A stretch of 64,000 bases of DNA. Origin: Robiginitalea aurantiaca (lineage in GTDB: Bacteria > Bacteroidota > Bacteroidia > Flavobacteriales > Flavobacteriaceae). Within the stretch, counting starts at the first letter, position 1; the number at the start of each line of letters is the position of its first letter. Below, in pieces: positions 41,017 through 49,794 of this stretch. The position numbers and the translations under genes are program-made. The stretch spans positions 1-64,000 of the forward strand of contig NZ_JAUDUY010000002.1 of the NCBI RefSeq assembly GCF_030380815.1, in the 5' to 3' direction. The notes below the pieces were generated by a model. The model searched no databases, was not told the origin of the DNA, and saw only the letters and a program-made list of their open reading frames with translations.

Positions 41017-42168
41017 ATGAGATTTGGGTGTGTATTAGGATTGATCGCTTTATTCCTCCTGGGTTGCCGTGGCAATCGGGAACAGAAAGAAGCGATTCCC
41101 AGTACGGTCACCCAAACATGGATACCCCGTTATGCAAAAGGTTTTTATGTAGAACAAACGCAATCCGGGGTTGATTACCTCTATATCAAAAGTCCGTGGC
41201 CCGGTTCAACTAAGACATTCCGGTATGCCCTTGTGCCCGGGGCCGAACTTAAAGAATACCAAAGGGACCTCCACGCCGTTGACGGGGTGATTGGCATCCC
41301 CGCAAAACGGGTTATCCTAACCTCTACTACCCATGTTCCCGCACTTGAAACCCTGAACGTACATGAGACGCTTGTCGGCTTTCCGGGACTCCAGTACATC
41401 TCATCTGAGGGGACTCGGAAACGCATGGCATCCGGTGAGGTTCAGGAACTGGGCGCTAATGAAAATCTGAATACCGAAATGGTGGTTGCCCTGGATCCTG
41501 ATCTCGTAGTCGGCTTCGGAGTCTCAGGGGCTCCCAGCGCTTACAAAACCCTGGAGGCATCGGGAATTCCAGTGGTATACAACGGAGACTGGATGGAGGA
41601 AAACCCGCTTGGGAAGGCAGAATGGATTGTTTTTTTCGGGCTGATGTTTGGAAAGCAGGAAGCGGCAATAAAAGCCTTTGAGGATGTCGAAAAGGCGTAT
41701 TTAGAGGCGCGCAGTCTGGCCGCAGGAGCGGCGAATACGCCTACCGTACTCAGTGGATCGCTCTATCGGGATATTTGGTATCTCCCGGGGGGCAAGAGCT
41801 GGGCTGCACAGTTTATCGCCGATGCCAATGCAGAGTACCTTTGGCGGGATACGGATGAAACCGGCAGCCTTTCCCTCAGCCTGGAAAGTGTTCTGGAACA
41901 AGGAGCAGAAGCCGATTTCTGGATAGCCCCCTCCCAGTTTAAAAGGTATGTTGACATGGAGGAGGCTGAAGTGCACTACCGGCAGTTCAGGGCCTTCCGC
42001 GAGCGAAACATCTATACCTATGCCCTGAGTCAGGGCCCGGGTGACGGACTTTGGTATTATGAACTCGGACCCAGCAGACCGGACCTTGTTCTTAAGGACT
42101 TGATTTACTGGTTCCATCCCGGCCTGCTCAAGAATTATGAACCCTTCTTTTTCAAACCCCTCCAATAG
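41017..42168 (+). CDS. btuF: Cobalamin ABC transporter substrate-binding lipoprotein (BtuF-like)
   Basis: 383 residues from the ATG at 41017 (MRFGCVLGLIALFLLGC, a lipoprotein signal with lipid at C17). The fold is the periplasmic-binding-protein type 2 with a rigid central helix (PKRVILTSTTHVPALETL-like lobe I, then ASGIPVVYNGDWMEENPLGKAEWI). It resembles iron-siderophore/B12 binders; B12 is inferred from the neighbouring riboswitch-controlled btuB. An anchored binding protein is usual in Bacteroidota. The permease gene starts immediately after its stop codon. Confidence 0.87.
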   Translation: MRFGCVLGLIALFLLGCRGNREQKEAIPSTVTQTWIPRYAKGFYVEQTQSGVDYLYIKSPWPGSTKTFRYALVPGAELKEYQRDLHAVDGVIGIPAKRVILTSTTHVPALETLNVHETLVGFPGLQYISSEGTRKRMASGEVQELGANENLNTEMVVALDPDLVVGFGVSGAPSAYKTLEASGIPVVYNGDWMEENPLGKAEWIVFFGLMFGKQEAAIKAFEDVEKAYLEARSLAAGAANTPTVLSGSLYRDIWYLPGGKSWAAQFIADANAEYLWRDTDETGSLSLSLESVLEQGAEADFWIAPSQFKRYVDMEEAEVHYRQFRAFRERNIYTYALSQGPGDGLWYYELGPSRPDLVLKDLIYWFHPGLLKNYEPFFFKPLQ

Positions 42169-43200
42169 ATGAAAACCTCAAAAAACGCAGGGTACATTTT
42201 CGGAGGACTTTTCTTCTTGTTAATCCTGGCATGCCTGGCAAACCTGAGTCTGGGTTCGGTTCCGATTCCTCTGGACGACATTTTAGGCTCCCTTTTTGGC
42301 GGGGAAATCGGGCGCGAGTCCTGGAGGTATATCATTTGGAATTACAGGCTCCCGAAGGCGCTGACCGCCCTTTTAGTCGGGGGTGGGCTTTCCTTAAGTG
42401 GCCTGCTCATGCAAACATTGTTCAGGAATCCCCTGGCCGGGCCTTTTGTCCTCGGGGTGAGTTCGGGAGCGAGCCTCGGAGCTGCCATTCTGATTATGGG
42501 GGCGTCACTGATAGGAGGTTTAGGGGCACATTATCTGACCAGTGATCTATCGCTCATATTGGCCAGTGGCCTGGGAAGCCTCCTGGTCCTATTTACGGTT
42601 TTGGTAGTGGCAACACGATTAAAAGATGCAATGGCGCTCCTGATTGTAGGTTTGATGTTCGGGAGTATTACCGCAGCCCTGGTCACGGTATTATCTTATT
42701 TTTCGCCTGCAGAGCAGCTCCAACAATATATATTCTGGTCCTACGGCAGTGTGGGAAACCTCAGTTGGACGCAGGTGGGATTGCTGGCTATCTTTTTCCT
42801 TGCAGGGGTAGGCATAAGTGTTGGACTCCTCAAAGCCCTGAATGCCCTCTTGCTAGGAGAGCGGTATGCGGCAAGTATGGGTATCTCCACTACCCGTACC
42901 CGTAACTGGATCATCCTCGCTACCGGACTTCTGGCCGGAGGGATTACAGCCTTTGCAGGGCCCATAGCTTTTATTGGCCTGGCCGTTCCACACCTGGCAA
43001 GGCAGCTGCTAGGTACCCAGGATCATCGCGTCCTGCTCCCTGCCGTCCTCCTTTATGGAGGGATTCTCATGCTGCTTTGTGATATGATTGCCCAACTTCC
43101 TTTTTCGGCCTACGTCCTGCCGATTAATGCCATCACATCTCTGGTGGGTGCCCCGGTGATCATCTGGCTGCTGATCCGTCAAAATCGGATGGTATTCTGA
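42169..43200 (+). CDS. btuC: Cobalamin ABC transporter permease (FecCD family)
   Basis: 343 residues with about ten transmembrane helices. Family signatures are LPKALTALLVGGGLSLSGLLMQTLFRNPLAGPFVLGVSSGASLGA and GPIAFIGLAVPHLARQLLG. The cytoplasmic coupling segment near residue 225 (LLLGERYAASMGI) contacts the ATPase. It starts right at the end of btuF, so translation is coupled. An 86 bp gap precedes the ATPase gene. Confidence 0.93.
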   Translation: MKTSKNAGYIFGGLFFLLILACLANLSLGSVPIPLDDILGSLFGGEIGRESWRYIIWNYRLPKALTALLVGGGLSLSGLLMQTLFRNPLAGPFVLGVSSGASLGAAILIMGASLIGGLGAHYLTSDLSLILASGLGSLLVLFTVLVVATRLKDAMALLIVGLMFGSITAALVTVLSYFSPAEQLQQYIFWSYGSVGNLSWTQVGLLAIFFLAGVGISVGLLKALNALLLGERYAASMGISTTRTRNWIILATGLLAGGITAFAGPIAFIGLAVPHLARQLLGTQDHRVLLPAVLLYGGILMLLCDMIAQLPFSAYVLPINAITSLVGAPVIIWLLIRQNRMVF

Positions 43201-43286
43201 ATTCAGGGCCTGAACCCCCGGTTAGGTTTTCTTTTGAGTTCCCCTTAATTTCGCAAACAAGCCCATCCTTTTAAAATTAGGAATAC

Positions 43287-44084
43287 ATGCAAACGGATTT
43301 CCAATCAGCACATCCACTACAGGTCACGGGACTGGAAATTGGCTATAAAACAAAGAAGGAGGTCCATAGCCTCGCCACGGATCTGAACTTCACCTTACCA
43401 CCGGGCAGTTTAAATGCTGTCGTTGGGGTCAATGGGGTTGGGAAATCCACGCTTCTGCGAACCCTTTCAGGGATGCACCCAACACTACAGGGAAAGGTGC
43501 ACCTTCAGGGTATACCCCTTGATGATATGGAACCCCTCCGCAGGGCCCAATGCCTCAGTGTTGTACTTACAGAACCCCTTGCCTCCAAAAACCTGACGGT
43601 CACCGAACTCGTGCGTTTGGGGCGGCACCCCTACACCAATTGGATCGGACAGCTTAGTCCGGCGGATCGGACCCGTGTCGCTTTTGCGCTGGATAGGATG
43701 GAACTCCAGCCAATTGCTGACCAGCCCTGCCATACCCTGAGTGACGGACAGCTGCAACGAACGCTTATCGGAAGAGCCCTTGCTCAGGATACCCCCCTGA
43801 TGCTTTTGGATGAACCGACGACCCACCTGGATTTATACCACAAGGTGAACATTTTAAAGCTGTTAAAGCAAGTTGCACATACGGCCGGAAAAACAATACT
43901 GTTTTCCACACACGAAATTGACCTGGCCATCCAGCTTTGCGATCAAATACTCATTCTCGATGCGGACTTTTCCCAGTTTGGCAGTCCTTGCCAGCTCATT
44001 GAATCCGGGGCATTTGAAAAGCTATTCCCCACCGACACCATACGTTTTGACCGGACAACCGGAATGTTCAAGGTTAATAAGTAA
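43287..44084 (+). CDS. btuD: Cobalamin ABC transporter ATP-binding protein
   Basis: 265 residues. Walker A GVNGVGKST is at 47-55, the ABC signature is LSDGQLQR (D instead of the usual G, tolerated in this subfamily), Walker B MLLDEPTTHLD, and the switch histidine is in FSTHEID. It powers import through the FecCD permease encoded upstream. It completes the btuF-btuC-btuD set; the 86 bp gap before it contains a TAATTTCG-like box, so it may also be transcribed separately. Confidence 0.9.
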   Translation: MQTDFQSAHPLQVTGLEIGYKTKKEVHSLATDLNFTLPPGSLNAVVGVNGVGKSTLLRTLSGMHPTLQGKVHLQGIPLDDMEPLRRAQCLSVVLTEPLASKNLTVTELVRLGRHPYTNWIGQLSPADRTRVAFALDRMELQPIADQPCHTLSDGQLQRTLIGRALAQDTPLMLLDEPTTHLDLYHKVNILKLLKQVAHTAGKTILFSTHEIDLAIQLCDQILILDADFSQFGSPCQLIESGAFEKLFPTDTIRFDRTTGMFKVNK

Positions 44085-44138
44085 TGAAGGCATGTTGCTT
44101 TTAATCTTCAGGCTTCTTTCTATCTTTACAAGGAGAAA

Positions 44139-45497
44139 ATGGAATTAACAACGAATTTTTGGCTCTTACTCCTCGGGATGATTTCCGTTCTGGGTATCGG
44201 CTTTTTCCTGGGAGGGTATATCCTGCGTCTAAAATTACGGGCGGAGCAGAGCGCTGCGGAAGCCCGGCAGGAGCAATTGGGGAAAAATCTGGAACAGCTC
44301 GGAATAGAATTGGTCAGTATCAAGGAAGACCGGCGTCAATTGCATCTTGAAAAAGAGCATTTGGGGCAGGAACTCATACGCAGGGAATCAGAAGTTGCCC
44401 AACTTCGGGAAAAGCAGGCGGAACAAAAAAAGGAGATTCTCCAATTACAGGATACCTTTACAAAAGAGTTTGAAAACCTGGCAAATAAAATCCTGGAAGA
44501 GAAAAGCTCAAAATTTACGGAACAGAATCAGAAGAACATCAGAAACATCCTGACCCCGCTTCACGATAAAATACAGTTGTTCGAGAAAAAGGTAGAAGAA
44601 ACGCGTAAGGAAAACTACGGGATTCACCAGGCCCTCAAGGAGCAATTGATGACCCTGCAAAACCAGAATCTGAAAATAACCAGGGAAGCCGAAAACCTCA
44701 CACGCGCCCTCAAAGGAGAGAGCAAGATGCAGGGGAATTGGGGGGAACTGGTCCTGGAGCGGGTCCTGGAAAAATCAGGTCTGGAAAAAGACCGGGAGTA
44801 TTCGGTTCAGCAGAGTTTCCGCCGGGAGGATGGAAGTCGTTCACTCCCCGATGTGATCATCCACCTGCCGAATGGCAACAAGATGGTTGTGGATTCCAAA
44901 GTATCCCTCACGCATTACGAGCGCTATGTAAATGGGGAGGAAACCGAGCAGGATACCTATCTGAAAGAACATTTGAACTCCCTGAAGCGGCATGTCGAGC
45001 AGCTCTCGGCTAAAAAATACGAGGATCTTTACGAAATGGAAAGTCCGGATTTTGTATTGATGTTCGTACCCATCGAAACGGCCTTTACCATTGCGATTAA
45101 CACCGAACCAGATCTTTACAATAAGGCATTTGAACATAATATCGTCATCGTCACCCCTTCCACCCTGCTGGCTACCTTACGTACCATAGACAGTATGTGG
45201 AGTAACGAAAAACAAAGGCGTAACGCGATAGAAATCGCGAGGCAGGCCGGGGCCCTTTACGACAAATTTGAAGGATTGGTCACAGACCTCACCCAGGTGG
45301 GCAAACGGATGGACGAAGCCAAAAACGAATACAGCGGAGCGATGAACAAGCTCGTAACCGGCCGTGGTAATATTATCGGACGCATCGAAAAGTTGAAAAA
45401 AATGGGGGCTAAAACGAAGAAGTCACTCCCTGAAACCATTCTAAAAAGGGCGGAAGAAGCCAATATATCAGGCCCTGAAGAATTAGATTTACATTAA
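44139..45497 (+). CDS. rmuC: DNA recombination protein RmuC
   Basis: 452 residues. An N-terminal membrane helix (FWLLLLGMISVLGIGFFLGGYIL) is followed by a long coiled coil (about 30-180) and the RmuC nuclease-like domain at about 195-400 (KMQGNWGELVLERVLEKSGLEKDREY ... PDVIIHLPNGNKMVVDSKVSL). In E. coli RmuC limits inversions at short inverted repeats. The next gene follows after 11 bp and is probably cotranscribed. Confidence 0.93.
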   Translation: MELTTNFWLLLLGMISVLGIGFFLGGYILRLKLRAEQSAAEARQEQLGKNLEQLGIELVSIKEDRRQLHLEKEHLGQELIRRESEVAQLREKQAEQKKEILQLQDTFTKEFENLANKILEEKSSKFTEQNQKNIRNILTPLHDKIQLFEKKVEETRKENYGIHQALKEQLMTLQNQNLKITREAENLTRALKGESKMQGNWGELVLERVLEKSGLEKDREYSVQQSFRREDGSRSLPDVIIHLPNGNKMVVDSKVSLTHYERYVNGEETEQDTYLKEHLNSLKRHVEQLSAKKYEDLYEMESPDFVLMFVPIETAFTIAINTEPDLYNKAFEHNIVIVTPSTLLATLRTIDSMWSNEKQRRNAIEIARQAGALYDKFEGLVTDLTQVGKRMDEAKNEYSGAMNKLVTGRGNIIGRIEKLKKMGAKTKKSLPETILKRAEEANISGPEELDLH

Positions 45498-45508
45498 ATA
45501 AGATAGTC

Positions 45509-45895
45509 ATGTTTAAAAGTATCCTCTATAAATCCCTCGGGGTCCTGGCGCTAATGATCACAGGCGTTTTTCTGTTTCTTTATTATGTTACCTACAGCGA
45601 AGGCACCCGATCTGGCGAGCTTATTAAATTTAGCAATAAAGGGGTGTTGTTTAAGACCTGGGAAGGGGAAATTAGCCAGGGAATATCCGGTGCACAAATC
45701 TTTCGTTTCTCGATTTTGGACAGGGATAAGGAGGTCATCGAGGCGATGAAAGCAGCCGAAGGACAATACATTAAAGTAAATTACGAGGAGCGCTTTACTA
45801 CCTTTCCCTGGTGGGGAGACAGCAAGTATTTTATTACGGATGTCGAGATTTCACAATCCCCCCACAGGAGTAAATACGGCTCAAATTCACCCTGA
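45509..45895 (+). CDS. Small membrane-anchored hypothetical protein
   Basis: 128 residues. One membrane helix (LGVLALMITGVFLFLYYVTY, about 10-29) is followed by a small periplasmic domain that looks OB-like or SH3-like (GELIKFSNKGVLFKTWEGEIS ... FSILDRDKEVIEAM ... GQYIKVNYEERFTTFPWWGDSKYFITDVE). I do not recognise an assigned function. It is not an enzyme of the pentose phosphate pathway despite lying near those genes. It follows rmuC by 11 bp. Confidence 0.7.
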   Translation: MFKSILYKSLGVLALMITGVFLFLYYVTYSEGTRSGELIKFSNKGVLFKTWEGEISQGISGAQIFRFSILDRDKEVIEAMKAAEGQYIKVNYEERFTTFPWWGDSKYFITDVEISQSPHRSKYGSNSP

Positions 45896-45908
45896 ATACC
45901 CAAGGGAA

Positions 45909-46622
45909 TCATCTGCTCATACGGGCTGCCTGTTCATCAACCATCCACAGTAAACGGCCACTTGAAGGTGCAACAAGGGATGCGGGCAGTTGTTCACTTC
46001 CCGGTCTTTTATTGATAATTTGATCCAGAGGCGCAGCCTTGTTTGCACCGGTTACCAGGAAGACCACGCGCTTGGCATTGTTGATGATCTGTCCGGTAAG
46101 GCTAATGCGTTTTTGTCCGCTTTCCGGGTGCTCGGCAACCACGCAATGTGATTCCGATTCCCATAACCCGATCTGATGTGGAAAAATCGAGGCTGTATGC
46201 CCATCGTCCCCCATACCCAGAATTACCAGGTCGAATTGGGGGATCCCCCCCACTTCTTTCAGGGTAGCATCGAGAAGTTTTGAATAGCGCACGGCTTCTT
46301 CCGAAGGTGGGTTTTCACCCCGTACGCGAAAAATTCGGGAAGGATTTACCGGTACTTTGTCCAACAAGTGAATTCGCGTCATCCGATAATTGCTCTGCGC
46401 ATCGTCAGGCGGCACACAACGCTCGTCTCCCCAGTAAAAACTCAAATCCGGCCAGGGTAATCTTTGCAGGTACTCCTCGGCGAGAAGATCGAACCAAATT
46501 TCGGGCGTGCTGCCTCCGGATAATGCGATACTGCTCAATCCTTCCTCCCGGCACCAGATTTCGACATGTTCGGAAAGCGCCCGGGCGACATCAGCCTTTG
46601 AGTTGTATATTTTAAGTTCCAT
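45909..46622 (-). CDS. pgl: 6-phosphogluconolactonase
   Basis: 237 residues from the ATG at 46622 (MELKIYNSKADVARALS); a longer frame would overlap zwf. It hydrolyses 6-phosphogluconolactone to 6-phosphogluconate. Motifs are IALSGGSTPEIWFDLL, FYWGDERCVPPDDAQSNYRM and DLVILGMGDDGHTASIFP, which contains the catalytic histidine. It follows zwf by 10 bp, forming a zwf-pgl operon. Confidence 0.95.
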   Translation of the reverse strand: MELKIYNSKADVARALSEHVEIWCREEGLSSIALSGGSTPEIWFDLLAEEYLQRLPWPDLSFYWGDERCVPPDDAQSNYRMTRIHLLDKVPVNPSRIFRVRGENPPSEEAVRYSKLLDATLKEVGGIPQFDLVILGMGDDGHTASIFPHQIGLWESESHCVVAEHPESGQKRISLTGQIINNAKRVVFLVTGANKAAPLDQIINKRPGSEQLPASLVAPSSGRLLWMVDEQAARMSR

Positions 46623-46632
46623 TTCCAGATTC

Positions 46633-48159
46633 TTAGACAATGACACAAAAACCCGGATCATCTGTCAGATGTTCTCCGGGATTCCTCCAGGTGTACTCCC
46701 CCTCAATCAGTTCGTCTGCATTCTTGGGCCCCCACATCCCGGCCGAATACCCAAAGGTGACCGCATTCGGATCTGTTTGCCAGAACTTTACGATCGGATC
46801 CACAAACTCCCATGCGGCCTCCACCTCATCGGCCCGGGCATAAAGGGTCGCATCGCCCTGCATCGCATCGAGCAACAGCCGCTCATAGGCTTCCATGATT
46901 TTTTGGTCCGCGAGCTCTGAGTAGTAAAAGTCGAGATTCGCCCTTTCCACTTCAAATCCCTGGCCTGGGACTTTGACCCCAAATTTGACCAGAATCCCCT
47001 CGTTCGGCTGAATACGGATAATCAGCTTATTGTCTTTATTCTGTACCATGGAATTCCGGAATATCTGATGGTGGGGAGTCTTAAAATGTATGACCACTTC
47101 GGTGACTTTGGTGGGCATCCGCTTGGCCGTTCGAACATAAAAGGGAACTCCTGCCCATCGCCAGTTATCCACGTAAAATTTAAGGGCCGCATAGGTTTCC
47201 GTTTTGGAATTGGGGTCGACCCCCTCTTCCTGTCTGTAACCGATCACCGGTTCTCCATTGCTCTCCCCTGCCAGGTATTGGCCGCGTATGGTATTCTTGT
47301 GAAGGGTTTCAGGATCATCCATGATCCGGAGGGATTTAAGTGCTTTTACTTTTTCGTTTCGGATTTCCTCCGGCTCAGACCCGATCGGAGGTTCCATTAC
47401 AACAAGGGAAACAATCTGCAAAAGGTGATTCTGAAACATGTCACGGAGTGCCCCGGACTTGTCGTAATACCCCCCTCTTTTGCCCACACCGACGCTTTCG
47501 GCATTGGTGATTTCCACATGACGGATGTAATTCCGGTTCCAAAGGGGTTCGAAAATGCTATTCGCAAAACGCGTCACCAGAAGGTTCTGAACGGTTTCTT
47601 TACCCAGATAGTGATCTATGCGGTATATCTGGGACTCCTGAAAGTACTTCTGAAGGTTGTCATTGAGTTCGTGGGCCGAGGCGAGATCGTATCCGAAAGG
47701 TTTTTCTACAATCAGACGGGTCCACCCTCCATTGTCGGAGGTCAGGCCTGCCTTATTGAGGTTACGCGCTATTATCTCGTACAGGGACGGTGGTGTTGAG
47801 AGGTAAAATATGTAGTTCCCTGCAGTTTTCTGTGCTTTGTCCAGAGCTTCAATACGCTCATTTAAAGCTGAGTAATCCACGTCATAGGAGTCACCCAGGT
47901 CAAAGTAAAATACTTTTTCGGCAAAAGATTTTCTAAGACCGTGATTCTTCACCGTTTCGGGAATATGCTTGTTCTGAAGGACAACCTGATCCCTGAAAGA
48001 ACCATCGTCAGAGTCGCTGCGGCTGATACCCAGAACCGCAAAATTTTTTGGGAGGTATTTCTCCTCGTAAAGGCTAAATAATGCCGGGATCAGTTTGCGC
48101 TCCGTGAGGTCCCCTGAGGCGCCGAAAATTATGAGCAGCTGTGGTGGTGTTTTATCCAT
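46633..48159 (-). CDS. zwf: Glucose-6-phosphate 1-dehydrogenase
   Basis: 508 residues from the ATG at 48159 (MDKTPPQLLIIFGASGDLTERKLIPAL), which opens directly with the NADP-binding GASGDLT motif; the 22 codons upstream are not conserved. The active-site signature RIDHYLGKE is present. It catalyses the first oxidative step of the pentose phosphate pathway and generates NADPH. It is divergent from gnd and upstream of pgl. Confidence 0.96.
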   Translation of the reverse strand: MDKTPPQLLIIFGASGDLTERKLIPALFSLYEEKYLPKNFAVLGISRSDSDDGSFRDQVVLQNKHIPETVKNHGLRKSFAEKVFYFDLGDSYDVDYSALNERIEALDKAQKTAGNYIFYLSTPPSLYEIIARNLNKAGLTSDNGGWTRLIVEKPFGYDLASAHELNDNLQKYFQESQIYRIDHYLGKETVQNLLVTRFANSIFEPLWNRNYIRHVEITNAESVGVGKRGGYYDKSGALRDMFQNHLLQIVSLVVMEPPIGSEPEEIRNEKVKALKSLRIMDDPETLHKNTIRGQYLAGESNGEPVIGYRQEEGVDPNSKTETYAALKFYVDNWRWAGVPFYVRTAKRMPTKVTEVVIHFKTPHHQIFRNSMVQNKDNKLIIRIQPNEGILVKFGVKVPGQGFEVERANLDFYYSELADQKIMEAYERLLLDAMQGDATLYARADEVEAAWEFVDPIVKFWQTDPNAVTFGYSAGMWGPKNADELIEGEYTWRNPGEHLTDDPGFCVIV

Positions 48160-48247
48160 TATGCAATTAAACAGCGTTTGACTCGCCTGCTTTAAATGAA
48201 TAAAGGCAGGACCCTTCGAACGCACCTGTTAAGTAGAATATTTCCCC

Positions 48248-48255
48248 TATTTTTG
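48248..48255 (+). promoter_or_regulatory. Candidate -7 element of gnd
   Basis: TATTTTTG lies 82 nt before the gnd ATG in the divergent zwf/gnd gap. It has no good TTG at -33, so this is tentative. Confidence 0.4.
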
Positions 48256-48337
48256 AAGAATCCCACACGAAGATAGAACTTATTTGTCTGGGTAAAAAAT
48301 CGGGTTTCAGGCGGGTATTCACACTAAAAGAAAAGGC

Positions 48338-49747
48338 ATGCAAACAAAGGATACATACGAATTCGGACTGGTGGGTCTCGGAGTGATGGGTCGGAATTTT
48401 ATTTTAAATGTAGCCGAAAACGGCTTTAGTGCCCTGGGGTATGATCTGATGCCCGAAAAGGCAGAAGCCCTTCGTGAGGAAGGGGCTGCAGTGGGCAAGG
48501 TAGCCGCCTCAAGTGATTTGAATGAGTTCATAACTGCCCTGGCCAAACCCCGTAAAATCATGCTCCTGGTGCCTGCAGGAAAGATTGTGGACCAGGTGAT
48601 TGAAGACCTGCTTCCTAAACTGGATACAGGTGACCTTATCATCGATGGAGGTAATTCGCATTTTCGGGATACGGATCGTCGCGAGGCCTATCTGAAGTCC
48701 AAGGGAATATACTTTATTGGAGCCGGGGTTTCAGGCGGGGCTGAAGGGGCGCGCAGGGGACCGAGTATTATGCCCGGTGGCGCACAGGAGGTTTATCCTG
48801 AAATCCAGCCGATCTTCGAGGCCGTTGCGGCCAACTACGCAGGAAGCCCCTGTGTGGCCTACCTTGGGCCGGGATCAGCCGGGAACTATGTTAAAATGGT
48901 TCACAATGGGATCGAATACGGAATGATGCAGCTCACCGGGGAATGCTATCAAATTCTGGCCCAACTCGGAGGGTTTGACAATTCAGAGATCCGGACCGTT
49001 TTCGAACGCTGGAATCAAGGCAGGCTGCAATCCTTCCTCGTGGAAATTACTTCTGAGATTTTTGGAAAAGAAGATCCGATGGGAACCGGAGAATTAATCG
49101 ATAAGATCCTGGATAAAGCCAGGCAGAAAGGCACGGGAAAATGGACTTCCCAAAATGGCATGGACCTCGGGATTCCGGTTCCCACTATCGATATTTCGGT
49201 AAGTATGCGTGCCATTTCCGCATTCAAGACGAAGCGGGAGGAAGCGGAAAAACGCTATAAGAAACCCGCGGTTTCCCTGGTGGATAAAAACCTGCTGGAA
49301 GCCCTTTGTGAACCCTCCCTGTATTTTGCCTTTTTGATGACCTATGCCCAGGGATTGCACCAACTTCGTGAAGCCTCTAATGAGTATGGCTATAACCTGA
49401 ATCTGGCTACCATCAGTGAGATTTGGCGGGCCGGGTGTATCATCCGTGCCGGAGTCCTTGACGATATCGCCTCAGCCTTTAAGGAAGAAGCAGCGCTCGA
49501 GCATTTGTTGCTGTCCGGGGAGTTTACCGAAAGAATCACGGCCTGCATCCCCACAGTAAGGAAACTGGTTTCGAAGGCTATTGAAAGTGGAATACCCGTG
49601 CCGGCGCTCTCCGCATCGCTGAGCTACTTTGACGCTTTTACAACAGGTAGACTCCCGATGAACCTGATCCAGGCGCAACGCGACTATTTCGGGTCTCATA
49701 CCTATGAGCGGACGGATCGGGAAGGATCCTTCCATACGGAATGGTAA
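48338..49747 (+). CDS. gnd: 6-phosphogluconate dehydrogenase (decarboxylating)
   Basis: 469 residues. The Rossmann motif GLGVMGRNF is at the N-terminus, IDGGNSHFRDTDRR and GAGVSGGAEGARRGPSIMPGG follow, and the catalytic KMVHNGIEYGMMQL holds the lysine and the conserved HNGIEY. It oxidises and decarboxylates 6-phosphogluconate to ribulose 5-phosphate, making the second NADPH. Together with the divergent zwf-pgl it gives the complete oxidative branch in one locus. Confidence 0.97.
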   Translation: MQTKDTYEFGLVGLGVMGRNFILNVAENGFSALGYDLMPEKAEALREEGAAVGKVAASSDLNEFITALAKPRKIMLLVPAGKIVDQVIEDLLPKLDTGDLIIDGGNSHFRDTDRREAYLKSKGIYFIGAGVSGGAEGARRGPSIMPGGAQEVYPEIQPIFEAVAANYAGSPCVAYLGPGSAGNYVKMVHNGIEYGMMQLTGECYQILAQLGGFDNSEIRTVFERWNQGRLQSFLVEITSEIFGKEDPMGTGELIDKILDKARQKGTGKWTSQNGMDLGIPVPTIDISVSMRAISAFKTKREEAEKRYKKPAVSLVDKNLLEALCEPSLYFAFLMTYAQGLHQLREASNEYGYNLNLATISEIWRAGCIIRAGVLDDIASAFKEEAALEHLLLSGEFTERITACIPTVRKLVSKAIESGIPVPALSASLSYFDAFTTGRLPMNLIQAQRDYFGSHTYERTDREGSFHTEW

Positions 49748-49794
49748 AACCGCATCCTTAAACCCTTAAGATTCCGGGGGGCTGTTATAGCACC

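Noticed and set aside
45509-45895. Assigning the small membrane protein to the pentose phosphate pathway from its position near gnd/zwf
   Set aside because: It has one membrane helix and no NADP-binding or sugar-phosphate motif, and it is linked to rmuC rather than to pgl.
47068-47799. A 243-codon open frame on the plus strand
   Set aside because: Antisense to zwf, no family features and no promoter; a shadow of the real gene.
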